Notes: generated by a model from the sequence alone, not told the origin. Positions 1 to 9,199 are shown, counted from the stretch's first letter. The stretch: 22,858 bases of DNA from Chara braunii (GCA_003427395.1 BFEA01000019.1:4884126-4906983); one strand, 5' to 3'. A program made the numbers and translations.

Positions 1-175
1 GATGCGCCGCCACGTGGCGTATCCCGAATTTCGAAAGTTGTTCCCCCGCGGTCGCCACGTGGCTTCAAAGCCGCGCGTCCGCGCGGACACGTCCGCGGGG
101 TCCGCGGACTGGCCGCGCCTGCGGATTCGGCCGCGGATGGGCGCCTCCAAGGGGGATTCATAGATTCTAGGTGAT
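1..175. repeat. GC-rich block of nested short palindromes
   Basis: This block is far more GC-rich than the following kilobase. It contains CGCCACGTGGCG at 8-19, an 11-base version at 53-63, and then overlapping TCCGCGGA and GCGTCCGCGCGGAC words up to about 145. The style resembles the GC-rich subterminal blocks of the hAT-like elements at 766-1277 and 4141-4971, so it may be the end of a third element cut by the window edge. No terminal repeat or target duplication could be paired, so this stays an inference. Confidence 0.4.
8..19. promoter_or_regulatory. 12-bp palindrome containing a G-box core (CACGTG)
   Basis: CGCCACGTGGCG is a perfect palindrome around CACGTG, the core bound by plant bZIP and bHLH factors. 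The same 12-mer recurs at 21381-21392 and an 11-base version lies at 53-63. No gene starts directly downstream of 8-19, so a regulatory role is not shown here; it may simply be part of the GC-rich repeat. Confidence 0.25.
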
Positions 176-589
176 GATGCTGGCTCGTTCGTCACGATCT
201 TGATCATTTTGTTGTGGGGATTTCGCTATGATTGTCACAATGCTGTTTGTTTGCCTCGTGCTTTATCGTTACGATCTAGTTCTTCTTTTCCCCCTGACGG
301 TAACCGAACTTGGTCGTGCCAATGACCAGGTGGATTCATGCGTTGGAGGCAGAGGAAGAAGACAAAGAGGGGAGAAGGAGAGTTTGGGTACTTGGCTATA
401 ACGTCCAGACAACGTCAAGCCAACATGAAGCATGAAGTGTAAGACAAAATGTTGGTCACCGGCAGTTGGATCAATATATAGTGTTGACTCCCGTTGACCA
501 GTCTCTAGTCTCTCAAATACGATGACACAGATTGACTCGCGACCAACGGCCTAGATCCCGTATAGTCGCAGATTCCCCAAAAGAAAAAT
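176..589. other. Unassigned intergenic sequence
   Basis: I see no ORF of note, no RNA gene and no repeat here. There is an AG-rich patch at about 345-390 and a TATA-like string (caatatatag) near 472, with no gene behind it. Confidence 0.5.
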
Positions 590-757
590 TCCCACAATAA
601 ATGAAAGTTGAAAAAATATTCTACAAAAGAAAAGTCCTTCATAATTATAAATTATCATTCAAATGTTCGTCAAACTCTAAAATTTTCAGCTTTATTTGAT
701 AATTTTCCGTCTAAATATGATTTTTCCCTTCGAACTACATCTACTTATTTTAGATGG

Positions 758-765
758 AATGAAAG
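758..765 (+). repeat. Left 8-bp target-site duplication (AATGAAAG)
   Basis: This is identical to 1278-1285. The base before each copy is also G, so the match could be read as 9 bp. An 8-bp reading gives the best-aligned element ends. Confidence 0.7.
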
Positions 766-866
766 CTAGGTTGTTTTATCGGACGTCCGGGACCCCCTGA
801 CCGTCCGGGATGTCCGACCGGACGTCTGGTCGTACCGCAGACCGGACAGGGGATATCCGACCCAGC

Positions 867-868
<2 letters not shown>

Positions 869-905
<37 letters not shown>
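869..905 (+). repeat. Poly-A run, 37 nt
   Basis: A homopolymer directly inside the left GC-rich block of the 766-1277 element. Its counterpart is the 22-nt T run at 1153-1174 next to the right GC-rich block. It is not the tail of a retroelement, because the element ends outside it on both sides. Confidence 0.9.
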
Positions 906-909
<4 letters not shown>

Positions 910-1045
910 AAACAATCATGCGGCTTCTATCTTGCAGAAGGTGTATGCCACCAAAATTTTGGCTCATTAGCTAGTAGAAAAAGAGATAAAAATCTTCAAA
1001 GATTCTAATCCCCACCTATACTCGTCCTATCCCAACCAAAACCCC

Positions 1046-1070
1046 NCGTAACCCCCCCCCCCCCNCCCCA
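1046..1070 (+). repeat. Poly-C run with two ambiguous bases
   Basis: Two N bases (1046 and 1065) flank or interrupt a run of about 13 C. This is a low-confidence stretch of the assembly, and its length should not be trusted. Confidence 0.85.
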
Positions 1071-1277
1071 AATAGAAACCTATCACCAAATTATCAGAAA
1101 ATTCTGAATTCTGTTATGGGGGGTCTCTATGGCATGCGCAACACTGTCATAATTTTTTTTTTTTTTTTTTTTTTAATGCCAAAAAGTCGTCGTCCGGAAA
1201 TCCGGACGATAGGGGTACCTTACGTCTGGGGAGACGTCCGGGGGAGACGTTCGATCTCCGGACCATTAGTAACATAG

Positions 1278-1285
1278 AATGAAAG
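1278..1285 (+). repeat. Right 8-bp target-site duplication (AATGAAAG)
   Basis: Partner of 758-765. The host element's opposite arm (near 1435-1445, reverse-complemented) carries a single AATGAAAG at the equivalent point, which confirms that this string belonged to the target. Confidence 0.7.
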
Positions 1286-1605
1286 TATGGAAGAGTTTAT
1301 GAAATATTTTAATTTAACTTTCATTCTACTACAACAAATATTTTCTAATTTAGATTGGATTAACCTATTTATGACTGAAAATCCTTACTAGAATGACAAT
1401 CCAATTAAAACATTTCATGAACTAATCCAGACTTTCATTTCATCTCTAGCATGCAATTCAAATAAGAAGGGATACCCCATTTTTTAACGGAAATTTTTCA
1501 AGTAAGACTTGGAATGACATTTTTAAAGATGGAATGAAATTTGAAATTTAGAATGTAATTTACTATATAATGATTATTTCATTCTGGAAAATTTTCCCGT
1601 TGCCA

Positions 1606-2732
1606 CTTAGACTCGATTCTTGACAGATACCTGCAACTAGTCAAGTGTGTGTGTCTGATCGGTGACCTCGATTGGGTCCATGTTGACTTTGACTCGTAAG
1701 CCTGCATTTTCAAATTGTTGTTGACCTTTGACTTTGCATGGTGAACTGTCGCACTTGGGCATCTGCAGGCAAATTTTAGATCTTACTTCAAGTACCCAAT
1801 AGTAGCAGGCCTTCGTTCGGGCACTGACAATTTTCATAAGTTGGGCATGATCGTTGACCTCTATTTTGACCCTTAGACCAAAACGACGATCCGTAGCCCA
1901 CAACTATTGCATGATTTGAGATGAGTCATTGCCATCCGGCCCAATTTCAACTTTCATCGCAAAAACTACTTCTTTAGGCTCGATCCTCTTTTAACCCACG
2001 CTCATATACATCGATAATATCGGGTGTAGTAGGTAAAAGTTTTTCCTTAATAAACCATGTTGATTCTGATATAGGTTGAGTCTTGACCTTTACCTTATAC
2101 TACTTTTGCGGCCTTCCCCTGCCAGTTGTGGAAAAGTATCCATGTTCCAATATTCGTTCAACTTCGCAACAATCAACAATGTGTTAGCTTATATTCTTCT
2201 CGTTGTCCTTGAGAAGATGGTTGTATGTCCAGGCACAAGTTCTGACGCATTGTACTACAACATAGTCTCGTGTTGTACCGCCCGTCAGACCACACAAGCG
2301 CAAGTGGTTGTTCACACTAGTCTTCAGCGGATGGCAATGTAAGTCATATCTGCCATGTGTCACACTTTAATCAAGCCAAAGTAACACATCATGAAGAGAG
2401 GTGTCACATCAGCATCAAGGTGAGTGAGGCCGTCAAGAGTGGAGGTACTTGGTAGCCACGTAAGCAGCAAGAGACTGCCCAAGTTGTATGTGATCATTGG
2501 AGATCAACTTCAATATGTCATGTCGACCTGTTGTGTAGCTGCTTCTTCAGGAATGTCTCGTCAACAAGTACGTCGCCACACTTCGGTAAGTTCCACGTCA
2601 ACAGTTAAGTTGCGATAGTTTGGTAAGTGCCTCGTTAAACAATATAACCCGCTGCTTCTTCACTTGGTGTCGCGTCAGCACCTTCATGTCATCCCATGTA
2701 GGCAGCACAACTCTCGACGCCACGTCCATAAT
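1606..2732. other. Unassigned sequence, no supported gene
   Basis: A minus-strand ORF at 1637-1903 (88 codons, starting MWATDRRFGLRV) and plus-strand ORFs at 2076-2342 and 2424-2618 are open, but I recognise no domain in any of them. The 1637-1903 frame has an even, protein-like composition and includes GQQQFENAGLRVKV, so it could be an exon or a retroelement fragment. Without homology I do not call it a gene. Confidence 0.4.
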
Positions 2733-2758
2733 TCTCTCTCTCTCTCTCTCTCTCTCTC
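2733..2758 (+). repeat. (TC)n microsatellite
   Basis: An uninterrupted dinucleotide run of about 26 bp. Confidence 0.95.
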
Positions 2759-3370
2759 GATTAAGCTGGCTGTCCAGCGCCACATGAACATTATCTCGCC
2801 AACGGTATCAAGTTTATGTCATCATCATGTCGTTATTATCATCACTGCTAGATACAAGCGCGCGTGGTTCAAAATCTCCCGCGTGAAGCTGTCAGGTGCG
2901 CGCTAAAAAAAACGCGTGCAAGTTCAACAATGGGATATATCAAGGCGCTGAAGCGCGCAATCAAGCGCGCGATTGCGATACTACTGCGCAATACATCACA
3001 CATTTACATATAGCGACAGAGTGGAAGATATCGCTCGGATACCAAATTGCAATGAACCGAGTCAGATGGAAAGCTTGTCAATGTCGGAACACAGAATGTG
3101 TTAGCTCAGTTTCAATGTCTCTAAAATCGTACATGTAATCAAGTAGCCCAATGTCTCGTGACCAGAGAAGAGGTCGATGGGAGGGAGAAGAGACTTAGAG
3201 ACTCATGGTGGAAGAGAAAGTACCCATTAGCTCAGCAGATAGATCTCCCTCACTAGCCGACTCCTCCTGCGGGCATCCCCAACTCGCCACATCTGCAGAC
3301 AGTCTCCTCTGACACACTCTGACAATGGACTTATTGCTCACGTTAGTTTACTCCCTTAGACGACCCCCTG
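2759..3370. other. Unassigned sequence
   Basis: No gene is supported. A small perfect stem lies at 2956-2977 (CGCAATC / GATTGCG, 8-nt loop) inside a CGCG-rich patch. ORFs at 2664-2906 and 2896-3138 show no recognisable domains. Confidence 0.45.
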
Positions 3371-3916
3371 TGTCTCTGTGTCACTGTGTTTGTTGTGTCT
3401 GTGTGATTGTCATAGTGTCTGTGTGCGTCATTGTGCACTTGTGTGTCACCGTGTAACTGTGTGTATGAGACTGTGTCACTGCACATCTGCGTCACAGTCT
3501 ATATGACACTAAGTCTTTGTGTGTGACACTGTGTATCTGCGTCACAGTGTATGTGACACTGGGTCTGTGTGTGTGTGACCATGTGTATGTGTGTGACTGT
3601 ATATATGTGTCACAAGGTATGTGACAATGAGTCTGTGTCACTGTGTATGTTATAGTCTGTGTCACTGTGTATGTCACAGTCTGTTGTGTGTGTCACAGTG
3701 TTTCACTGTGTTTGTGTGTTTGTCACTGTGTGTCAATTGCGTATGTGTCATCGCGTGACCGCGTGCGTGTTTGACATAGTGTGACTGTGTATCTGTGTAC
3801 TGTGTCACCTGTGTGACTGTGTGTCTGTGTGACTTTCATAGTATCTGTGTGTGTGTGAATGTCAAAATATTTGTGTGTTTGTTTCACTGTAAGTCTGTGT
3901 GTCTGTCCCTTTATCG
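3371..3916 (+). repeat. Degenerate GT-rich minisatellite tract
   Basis: About 545 bp made almost entirely of variants of CTGTGTCACTGTGT and GTGTGTCTGTGT, with no fixed period. Frames across it give only His/Thr/Val/Cys-rich nonsense on either strand. It resembles the tract at 5396-6140. Confidence 0.85.
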
Positions 3917-4132
3917 AAACGAAGCGGAGCAGAATGCATAGCATGCTGAGACCACAGCAAAGGGACACGACATGCACAAGCTCGCATTCCAACAGTCGGT
4001 CGATGACGGGCCATCCCTACGACGTTGTCGGGGATGTATCAGGCGGCCAACAAATCTCCACCCTTGCATACGGTAATTAGTGGATGCAGGTAGGACTAAA
4101 TCGACTAGTAAACAAAAATTAAATTAACAACA

Positions 4133-4140
4133 ACAACAAC
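4133..4140 (+). repeat. Left candidate 8-bp target-site duplication (ACAACAAC)
   Basis: Matches 4972-4979, but both lie in AAC microsatellite sequence, so the duplication is consistent rather than proven. Confidence 0.5.
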
Positions 4141-4243
4141 CAGGGTAACAGGCGTTCGGGACGCGCTGAACGCCCGAACCCGAACGCCCGAACGTATGGG
4201 ACCCTTTGGGGATGCGTTCGGTCGTTCGGGCTGAACGCGGACC

Positions 4244-4356
<113 letters not shown>

Positions 4357-4514
4357 CATCAAAAAAATATGTGGAGAAAAATAAATTAAACAAGATTTGC
4401 TTGAGCATTACATCCGAATTCCTTACCAAATTTGAAATACAAATAAAATACAGAAAACAAGTACTAATAATAAAAATAAATAAAAATAAAAAGAGAATTA
4501 AATTTAGTGAGTGC

Positions 4515-4670
4515 GCGAGCATGTTTTCGACACTGCCATCTTTGGCGATTTTTCATTTGTTTTTGACATAGCTAAATGCCCTGAAAATTTACAGATATGT
4601 ACTGCACATAATAGAAAACCCACTAAGAAAGTTTCAAAAAGTAATAAAATTGTTTAGACCCCGAATTAAA
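4515..4670 (+). repeat. Internal tandem repeat, unit 1
   Basis: About 156 bp running from GCGAGCATGTTTTCGACAC to TTTAGACCCCGAATTAAA. It is repeated with moderate divergence at 4707-4860, about 192 bp downstream, inside the hAT-like element. Shared blocks include TTTGGCGATTTTT, TGAAAATTTACAG and TTTAGACCCC. Confidence 0.75.
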
Positions 4671-4706
4671 GTGAAAACAAAAAGTAAAAAGGGAAAAAAT
4701 ACATGG

Positions 4707-4860
4707 GCGAGCATGTTTTGACACCGCCACCTTTGGCGATTTTTAATTCTTATTTGGCTTAGCCAAATAACTTGAAAATTTACAGGCATGTACTTCACGT
4801 CATGCAGAACTCACAAAAAACAATTCAGAAAAAAATAATTATATTTAGACCCCAAAATAA
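4707..4860 (+). repeat. Internal tandem repeat, unit 2
   Basis: Second copy of 4515-4670, from GCGAGCATGTTTTGACAC to TTTAGACCCCAAAATAA. The divergence suggests an old duplication within the element. Confidence 0.75.
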
Positions 4861-4971
4861 GTTTTGGCGGGGGCCGAATGCCGTCGGTTTCGGACCCCGT
4901 ACGGGACCCCGAATGCCCGTACGTACGGAGGTCTGCTCGGGAACCTCCGTACGTACGGGCTGGTTACCCTG

Positions 4972-4979
4972 ACAACAAC
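4972..4979 (+). repeat. Right candidate 8-bp target-site duplication (ACAACAAC)
   Basis: Partner of 4133-4140. The microsatellite continues to the right as AAC and then AAT units. Confidence 0.5.
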
Positions 4980-4984
4980 AACAG

Positions 4985-5365
4985 CAACAACAACAATAAT
5001 AATAATAACTGCAATAGCGTAAGGGAAATGAGCAATAGCGAGGTGACAATGTCTAGAATGCACAATCACATTGAATGCCAGATAGTATCATAGTGTCCAG
5101 AAAGCAAAAATGCCCCAATATAACACCAATGAAGAGTCGTACCATCGAAGACCAATGTCAATAAGAGTTTATCCTCGCCACCACCGTCATGAGTGTCCAG
5201 ACCCTATCTCCCTACTTGGCGCTCGGCACCCATCCTACGATCACGCAACTACTACCAGTCTACGAATTGACAATGCAACTGCTGGCATCAGCAGCAGAAC
5301 CGAAGTAATGGACGACGTCGACCCACGCAGACTTTTGCCAACACCAGGTATGTGCCCTCACAACA
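4985..5365 (+). repeat. Dispersed repeat R1, divergent copy 4
   Basis: It opens with an AAC/AAT microsatellite, then CAATAGCGTAAGGGAAATG and GAGCAATAGCGA. This matches the start of the copy at 7376, which has the same microsatellite followed by CAATAGTGCAAGGAAAATGAG. TGGCGCTCGG near 5217 and AGGTATGTGCCCTC at its end also have partners in the other copies. Open frames run through it, but I see no conserved protein. Confidence 0.55.
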
Positions 5366-5395
5366 TGCATCATCTTTCTTTCTCTTCTTTCCCTC

Positions 5396-6140
5396 GTCCT
5401 CTCTCTCACTGTATATGTATGCTTGTTTGTCTGTCTGTTCATATGTTTGTCTGTCTGCCTTTGTCTGTTCGTCTGTGTGTGTGTGTGTCACTGCGTATCA
5501 GTGCTATTTGTGTATCTGTGCATCTCACTGTGTCATTGTATCTGTCCGTGTCACAACATCTGGTTGTGTGCCTGTTTTCATCGTGTCTCTGAGTGTCTCA
5601 CTATGTCTGCGTGTCACAGTGTGACTGTATGTCACTGCGTGATCGTGCGTGTGTCTGTGTATCTGAGTGTCAATGTGTGTATGTGTCAGTGTCTCAGTGT
5701 TTGTGCGTCGGTGCAGTATGTTTCACTGTATGTTTCACTGTATATTTCGTTGTGCACTGCGTGTCACCGAGCACTATGTCTCTGTCTGTGTACACGCAGT
5801 TGTCTGTGTATGTGTGTTTCACTGCGTGTTTCACTGTCACAGTATCGCTGTCTGTTTCCATTGTGTGTCGCTGTATATTTGTATCACCGGGTATCTAAAT
5901 GTCTCATTGTGTCACAGTGTCTGTGTGTCACAGTGTGACTGTTTCACTTTGTCACAGTATCTGTATGACGGTAAATCCGCGTGTGCGTTCACTGTACACT
6001 ATGTATCTGCGTCACCGTGCACTCTGTGATTCTGTCTCTGTGTGGCTCACTGCGTTTCTGTGTGACAGTCTGGATCACACTGTCTGTCTGTCTGTCCGTC
6101 TGTCGTTTGCTGTCTGTTTGTTGGTTCGTCAGTCGTAGGT
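5396..6140 (+). repeat. Degenerate GT/CT-rich minisatellite tract
   Basis: About 745 bp of variants of TGTCTGTCTG, TCACTGTGT and GTGTGTGTCACTG. All forward frames stay open for 80-170 codons and give Cys/Val/Ser-rich strings. This reflects the stop-poor repeat, not real genes. Confidence 0.85.
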
Positions 6141-6446
6141 CTGTGTAGATGTAGGGGTTTGAACTTTAGATCTGTCAAGCAGGAGTCTTAGTAAAGTCCA
6201 GAAGTCTTAGTTGTAGCCTTCTAGAAGGTAGGCCAGTGGGCAAGTGAGCTAGTGGTGAGTCAAGTGGTGGACTAACTGTAGAGCGATTGCAGTACGACTT
6301 CGGTAGGTTAGCAGTAAGTCCCGAAGCAGTCAACAGTAAGGTCCAGTCAGTCCCAGTCCAGTCCAGCAAGTACCATGATGGACTGTGAACGCCATGGGCC
6401 GATGAACCAGGGCAGACCAACAAGCTTCAGAAGTATAAATCAAGAG
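6141..6446. other. Unassigned sequence rich in CAGTCCAGT
   Basis: Around 6310-6370 the words CAGTC, CAGTCCAGT and GTAAGTCC recur, giving a weak tandem pattern. No gene is supported on either strand. Confidence 0.4.
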
Positions 6447-6843
6447 GCAGCGCTCAGTCATTCATTCAATCTTGCGGGAGCCATGTGGAAGCGCTGCCAC
6501 AACGACCTGTGCAAGGAGGTCTGCAGTGAGCACAAATCCGAAGTGGGCGAGAGAGAAGGAGCGTATCATAGCGATAAGGTAGCTGCGGCCATAACCGCCA
6601 TAGCTAGACTTAGTGTGTAGTGTGCGTGCGTGTTGTGTAAGTGCAGAGTATCGTGTGTGGGATATCCAGGTCGATCCGGTGTATGCGAACAGAGAGTTGT
6701 TTGGGCGCTGAGTCGCCATGGTCATTGAAAGTGAACTCGTATCTGGGTTTCCATATCTCTAAGTTTTGAGTGGGCGCATGTCGCCAGTTTGTTGCGCTAC
6801 TGTTTGCATGCATGAAAAGTGTGAATGAAAGTGAGTCTGATTG
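6447..6843 (-). repeat. Dispersed repeat R2, minus-strand copy
   Basis: Reverse-complemented, this reads CAGACTCACTTTCATTCACA and later CATGCATGCAAAC, CTGGCGACATGCGCCCA and GCAGCGCTTCCACATGGCTC. The same ordered blocks occur at 11560-11816 on the plus strand with more divergence. This copy is longer inside by about 150 bp. Its edge lies directly against the AAT snapback at 6844. Short open frames in both copies encode similar peptides, but only because the DNA is related. Confidence 0.65.
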
Positions 6844-6844
6844 C

Positions 6845-6880
<36 letters not shown>

Positions 6881-6897
6881 TATTATTATTATTATTG
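6844..6897. repeat. AAT/ATT snapback palindrome
   Basis: Twelve AAT units run directly into five ATT units, bounded by C and G (CAATAAT...ATTATTG), so the single strand can fold into a long AT hairpin. Confidence 0.9.
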
Positions 6898-6906
6898 TTA
6901 TAATAA

Positions 6907-7302
6907 AAATGTCAGGAAGATGGCAACTTCATAAATCAAACAGCATCATATACATGTGCCCAGCTGGTCGTGATCTCGAACCAAAGCTGAATTGCATCAC
7001 GGGTCACATCAAATAAGAGCACAGTAAAAGCTCATTATTGACAATGTGGCAATAGTCTCATCACCATCAACCCATAACCAAATGCCGGTATCCTATTTGA
7101 CGTTCATCCCCCAGACTACAGATGGCTAATCCTATCTAGCCTACGACTACACTGCCGAAGATTATGACAACAACCATTCCGAAGTCCGAGCAGATAGCGG
7201 CCAATGCCGCACGCTTCATGCACAAGGTATGTCCCTCGTATCACTCAATACCTCATTCCCCAACTCACAGATGCCACGTGCACCCAAGGATCACCATGCA
7301 CC
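6907..7302 (+). repeat. Dispersed repeat R1, copy 1
   Basis: Full-length type. It runs from CAGGAAGATGGCAACTTCAT through TGGTCGTGATCTCGAACC and AGACTACAGATGGCTAATCC to CAGATGCCACGTGCACCC, and ends at an AAT microsatellite. It matches the copy at 7621-8005 along its whole length. Confidence 0.75.

Positions 7303-7362
<60 letters not shown>
7303..7362 (+). repeat. (TAA)20 microsatellite
   Basis: An uninterrupted trinucleotide run of about 60 bp between R1 copies 1 and 2. Confidence 0.95.
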
Positions 7363-7365
<3 letters not shown>

Positions 7366-7375
7366 GAACAACATC

Positions 7376-7620
7376 AATAGTGCAAGGAAAATGAGCAATA
7401 GCGAACTTCAGCAATCAAACAGCATCATATACACAAGACCAGATAGTCGTGACCTCGATCCAACAACAGAATTGCATCACGAGTTTCACCGAATAAGAGC
7501 ACAACAAAAACTCAAAATCGACAATGCTAGTAAAGTATCATCATCATCATAAATAAAGAGCCGATGTTGGTATCCTATGTGGCGCTCTGCGCCCAGACCA
7601 CAGACGACATACCCTACATG
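7376..7620 (+). repeat. Dispersed repeat R1, copy 2 (3' truncated)
   Basis: Contains the 5' two thirds of R1 (AAAATGAGCAATAGCGAACT to GCGCCCAGACCACAGACGAC) and then passes directly into copy 3. The 3' third seen in copies 1 and 3 is missing. Confidence 0.75.
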
Positions 7621-8002
7621 GCGAGGAAGATGAGTAATAGCGAACTTCATAAATCACACAACATCATATACACAAGACCAGATAGTCGTGACCTCGAACC
7701 AACAGCAGCATTGCATCATGAGTTTCACCAAATAAGAAGACACCAAGAGCTCAAAATTGACAATGCTGGTAAAGTCTCATCATCATCATCAATGAAGAGC
7801 CAATGTTGATATCCTATCTGGCGCTCGGGGCCCAGACTACAGATGGCAGATCCTATCTAACCTAGACTACAATGTCGAATGTTGACGACAACAACTTTCC
7901 GAAGTACGAGCATACAGCGACCAATGTCACACGCCTCGAATACCAGATATGTCTCTCGTATCACTCACAACCTCGATCCCACTTACAGATGCCACGTGTA
8001 CC

Positions 8003-8005
<3 letters not shown>
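7621..8005 (+). repeat. Dispersed repeat R1, copy 3
   Basis: Full-length type, tandem with copy 2. It ends at CAGATGCCACGTGTACCTCG, where a CT microsatellite takes the place that the AAT microsatellite has after copy 1. Confidence 0.75.

Positions 8006-8086
<81 letters not shown>
8006..8086 (+). repeat. (CT)n microsatellite, about 81 bp
   Basis: A pure CT run, followed by a short broken CT stretch and then (CA)5 at about 8101-8111. Confidence 0.95.
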
Positions 8087-8087
<1 letters not shown>

Positions 8088-8225
8088 ACCCTCTCTCTCG
8101 CACACACACACATACATGCGCAGTAGTGAACACTTCGACATTGTAGTGGTAGATTTGTTCGATTTTACTTATTTATTTATTTATTATCGATGGAAGTATC
8201 ATGAGGTAAGTCGTGTGATTCGTAG

Positions 8226-8990
8226 ACTTACCTGCCCCCTCTCTCCCCGTCGTCGTTCGAGTCATCGTCGTCCTTGTCGTCGTCAGTCCGTCTTCATCGT
8301 CGTCAACCCCTTCTTCTTCTTCTTCTTCCTTCCTCCTCCTTCTACTTTTTCTCCCCGTTGCCATCTTCATCGATCGCGCATCCTTTCTTCTACGTGGCCA
8401 TCTTCGTTCTCGTTGGCTCGCGCTACCCCCCCCCACTGGTGTGGGCAATCTTCCTTCTTCCCTTCACGCGATCCCCCTCTCCTTCTGCGTGACGCCTTCC
8501 ACCTCATTGCTCATGGCGCTCTACCTCGTCTGCGTGGTCATCTCCCTTGCTCCGCACACTCCATTCTTCTGCGCCCTCCGCCTGTATGCCCCCAATGTCG
8601 CCATCGAGGGAACGCACGATCAGGTTAGTATTCTCCTCTATTCACCTCCTTTTTCTTCTCGTTCTCCTTCTTCTTCTTCTTCTTCTTCTTCTTCTTCTCG
8701 TGCGCCGGTTTTCTTTCGTGTGGCCAATCCCCCCTTTCTCCTCGCTACCTCGTGCTACCTTTGTTGCCATGCCCGTGTCCGCGGTCATCTTCATCATCCT
8801 CCGCTTGATGCTTCCCCCGCGCGGTCACTTTGTTCTTCCCGACGGTTTTTCCGTTCTCCTTCCCTCGGTTGTCCTCCCCGTAGTCATCTCCCTCGCTATG
8901 GTCCTCCTGTAGTTGTGCTTTCCTGCGGTAATCTTCGTCATTTCTCACACGATGCTTCGACGTCGGGGCTCGCACGAGCAGGTGGTTGGC
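8226..8990 (+). repeat. Degenerate pyrimidine-rich tract
   Basis: About 765 bp of CT/TCG-rich sequence. It includes (TTC)n runs at about 8310-8330 and 8665-8698 and a recurring word near GTGGTCATCTTCC (about 8393, 8438, 8533, 8718, 8780, 8880, 8925). Spacings are often near 45 bp or small multiples, which suggests a decayed tandem array. Overlapping open frames in all three forward phases (for example 8441-9007) are Ser/Leu/Pro-rich and show no domain, so I treat them as by-products of composition. Confidence 0.6.
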
Positions 8991-9036
8991 CAACATCTCG
9001 GTTGTAGTGACCGGTAAGTTTTATCCCCTTTGTCGA

Positions 9037-9067
9037 TGAATCTGTCGTGGATTCCACAACAGATTCA
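9037..9067. repeat. 31-bp near-perfect palindrome
   Basis: TGAATCTGTCGTGG then ATT then CCACAACAGATTCA. The two 14-base arms pair with a single mismatch around a 3-base loop. It sits at the junction between the pyrimidine-rich tract and an A-rich stretch (9068-9180). It might act as a hairpin in RNA, but nothing here shows transcription. Confidence 0.85.
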
Positions 9068-9199
9068 TTAAAGCAAAACTATCTAAAATAACTACAAAAT
9101 AACAAAATAAAATTAAAAAGAAAGTAATAAAGAAAAGAAGCCAACTGTCAAAAAAACAAACAAACAAAAAGGAAAAGAATTTAGCTCAAAACTACCCTA

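Larger units (their letters stand above)
766..1277. mobile_element. Non-autonomous hAT-like DNA transposon (512 bp), nested in a MITE
   Basis: The element is flanked by the 8-bp direct repeat AATGAAAG (758-765 and 1278-1285), as expected for hAT. Its ends are CTAGGTT and, reverse-complemented, CTATGTT (6 of 7 match). Both termini carry GC-rich subterminal blocks (about 779-868 and 1187-1264) full of GTCCGG, GGACGTCC and CCGGAC words; clustered subterminal motifs are known transposase-binding sites in hAT elements such as Ac. The layout is mirror-symmetric: the left block is followed by 37 A and the right block is preceded by 22 T. The interior has no transposase, so it would need help from elsewhere. 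P elements also make 8-bp duplications and are the main alternative. Confidence 0.68.
590..1605. mobile_element. AT-rich foldback element (MITE-like), split by a nested hAT-like insertion
   Basis: Removing 766-1277 and one copy of the 8-bp duplication leaves a sequence of roughly 500 bp that folds on itself. The stretch ...agatggaatgaaag + tatggaagagtttatgaaat... (754-765 joined to 1286-1305) matches the reverse complement of about 1400-1452 closely. The match continues outward: TTTTCCGT and TCCCTTC near 700-735 pair with the reverse complement of 1475-1500. The outer edges are blurred; AAAATTTTCC at about 1588-1597 may be the right end. No ORF lies inside, so it is non-autonomous. I cannot fix the superfamily; G-rich ends would suit a Mutator-like MITE. 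Established: long inverted-repeat MITEs are common in plants. Inferred: the exact ends. Confidence 0.62.

Noticed and set aside
869-905. Poly-A read as the tail of a retroposed copy.
   Set aside because: The 8-bp duplications and end repeats place the element boundaries well outside the run, and a matching T run lies at the other side.
1637-1903. Minus-strand ORF considered as a retroelement protease or gag exon.
   Set aside because: There is no D-T/S-G motif or zinc knuckle, and no continuation in neighbouring frames.
5110-6138. Several overlapping ORFs of 80-171 codons rich in Cys, Val and Ser.
   Set aside because: They run through a GT/CT-rich repeat in all forward phases and show no domain.
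7376-7809. A conserved short peptide (KMSNSEL...SIIYTRPDSRDLEP) open in R1 copies 2 and 3, suggesting a small gene.
   Set aside because: Comparing the two copies codon by codon I count about 5 synonymous and 14 amino-acid-changing differences, the ratio expected without selection. Copy 1 has a stop and copy 4 diverges.
7879-9007. Long plus-strand ORFs (249 and 188 codons), with GTAAGT-like splice donors at about 8203 and 9013.
   Set aside because: The proteins are Ser/Leu/Pro repeats from CT-rich DNA. Donor-like hexamers are frequent by chance and no acceptor or domain goes with them.
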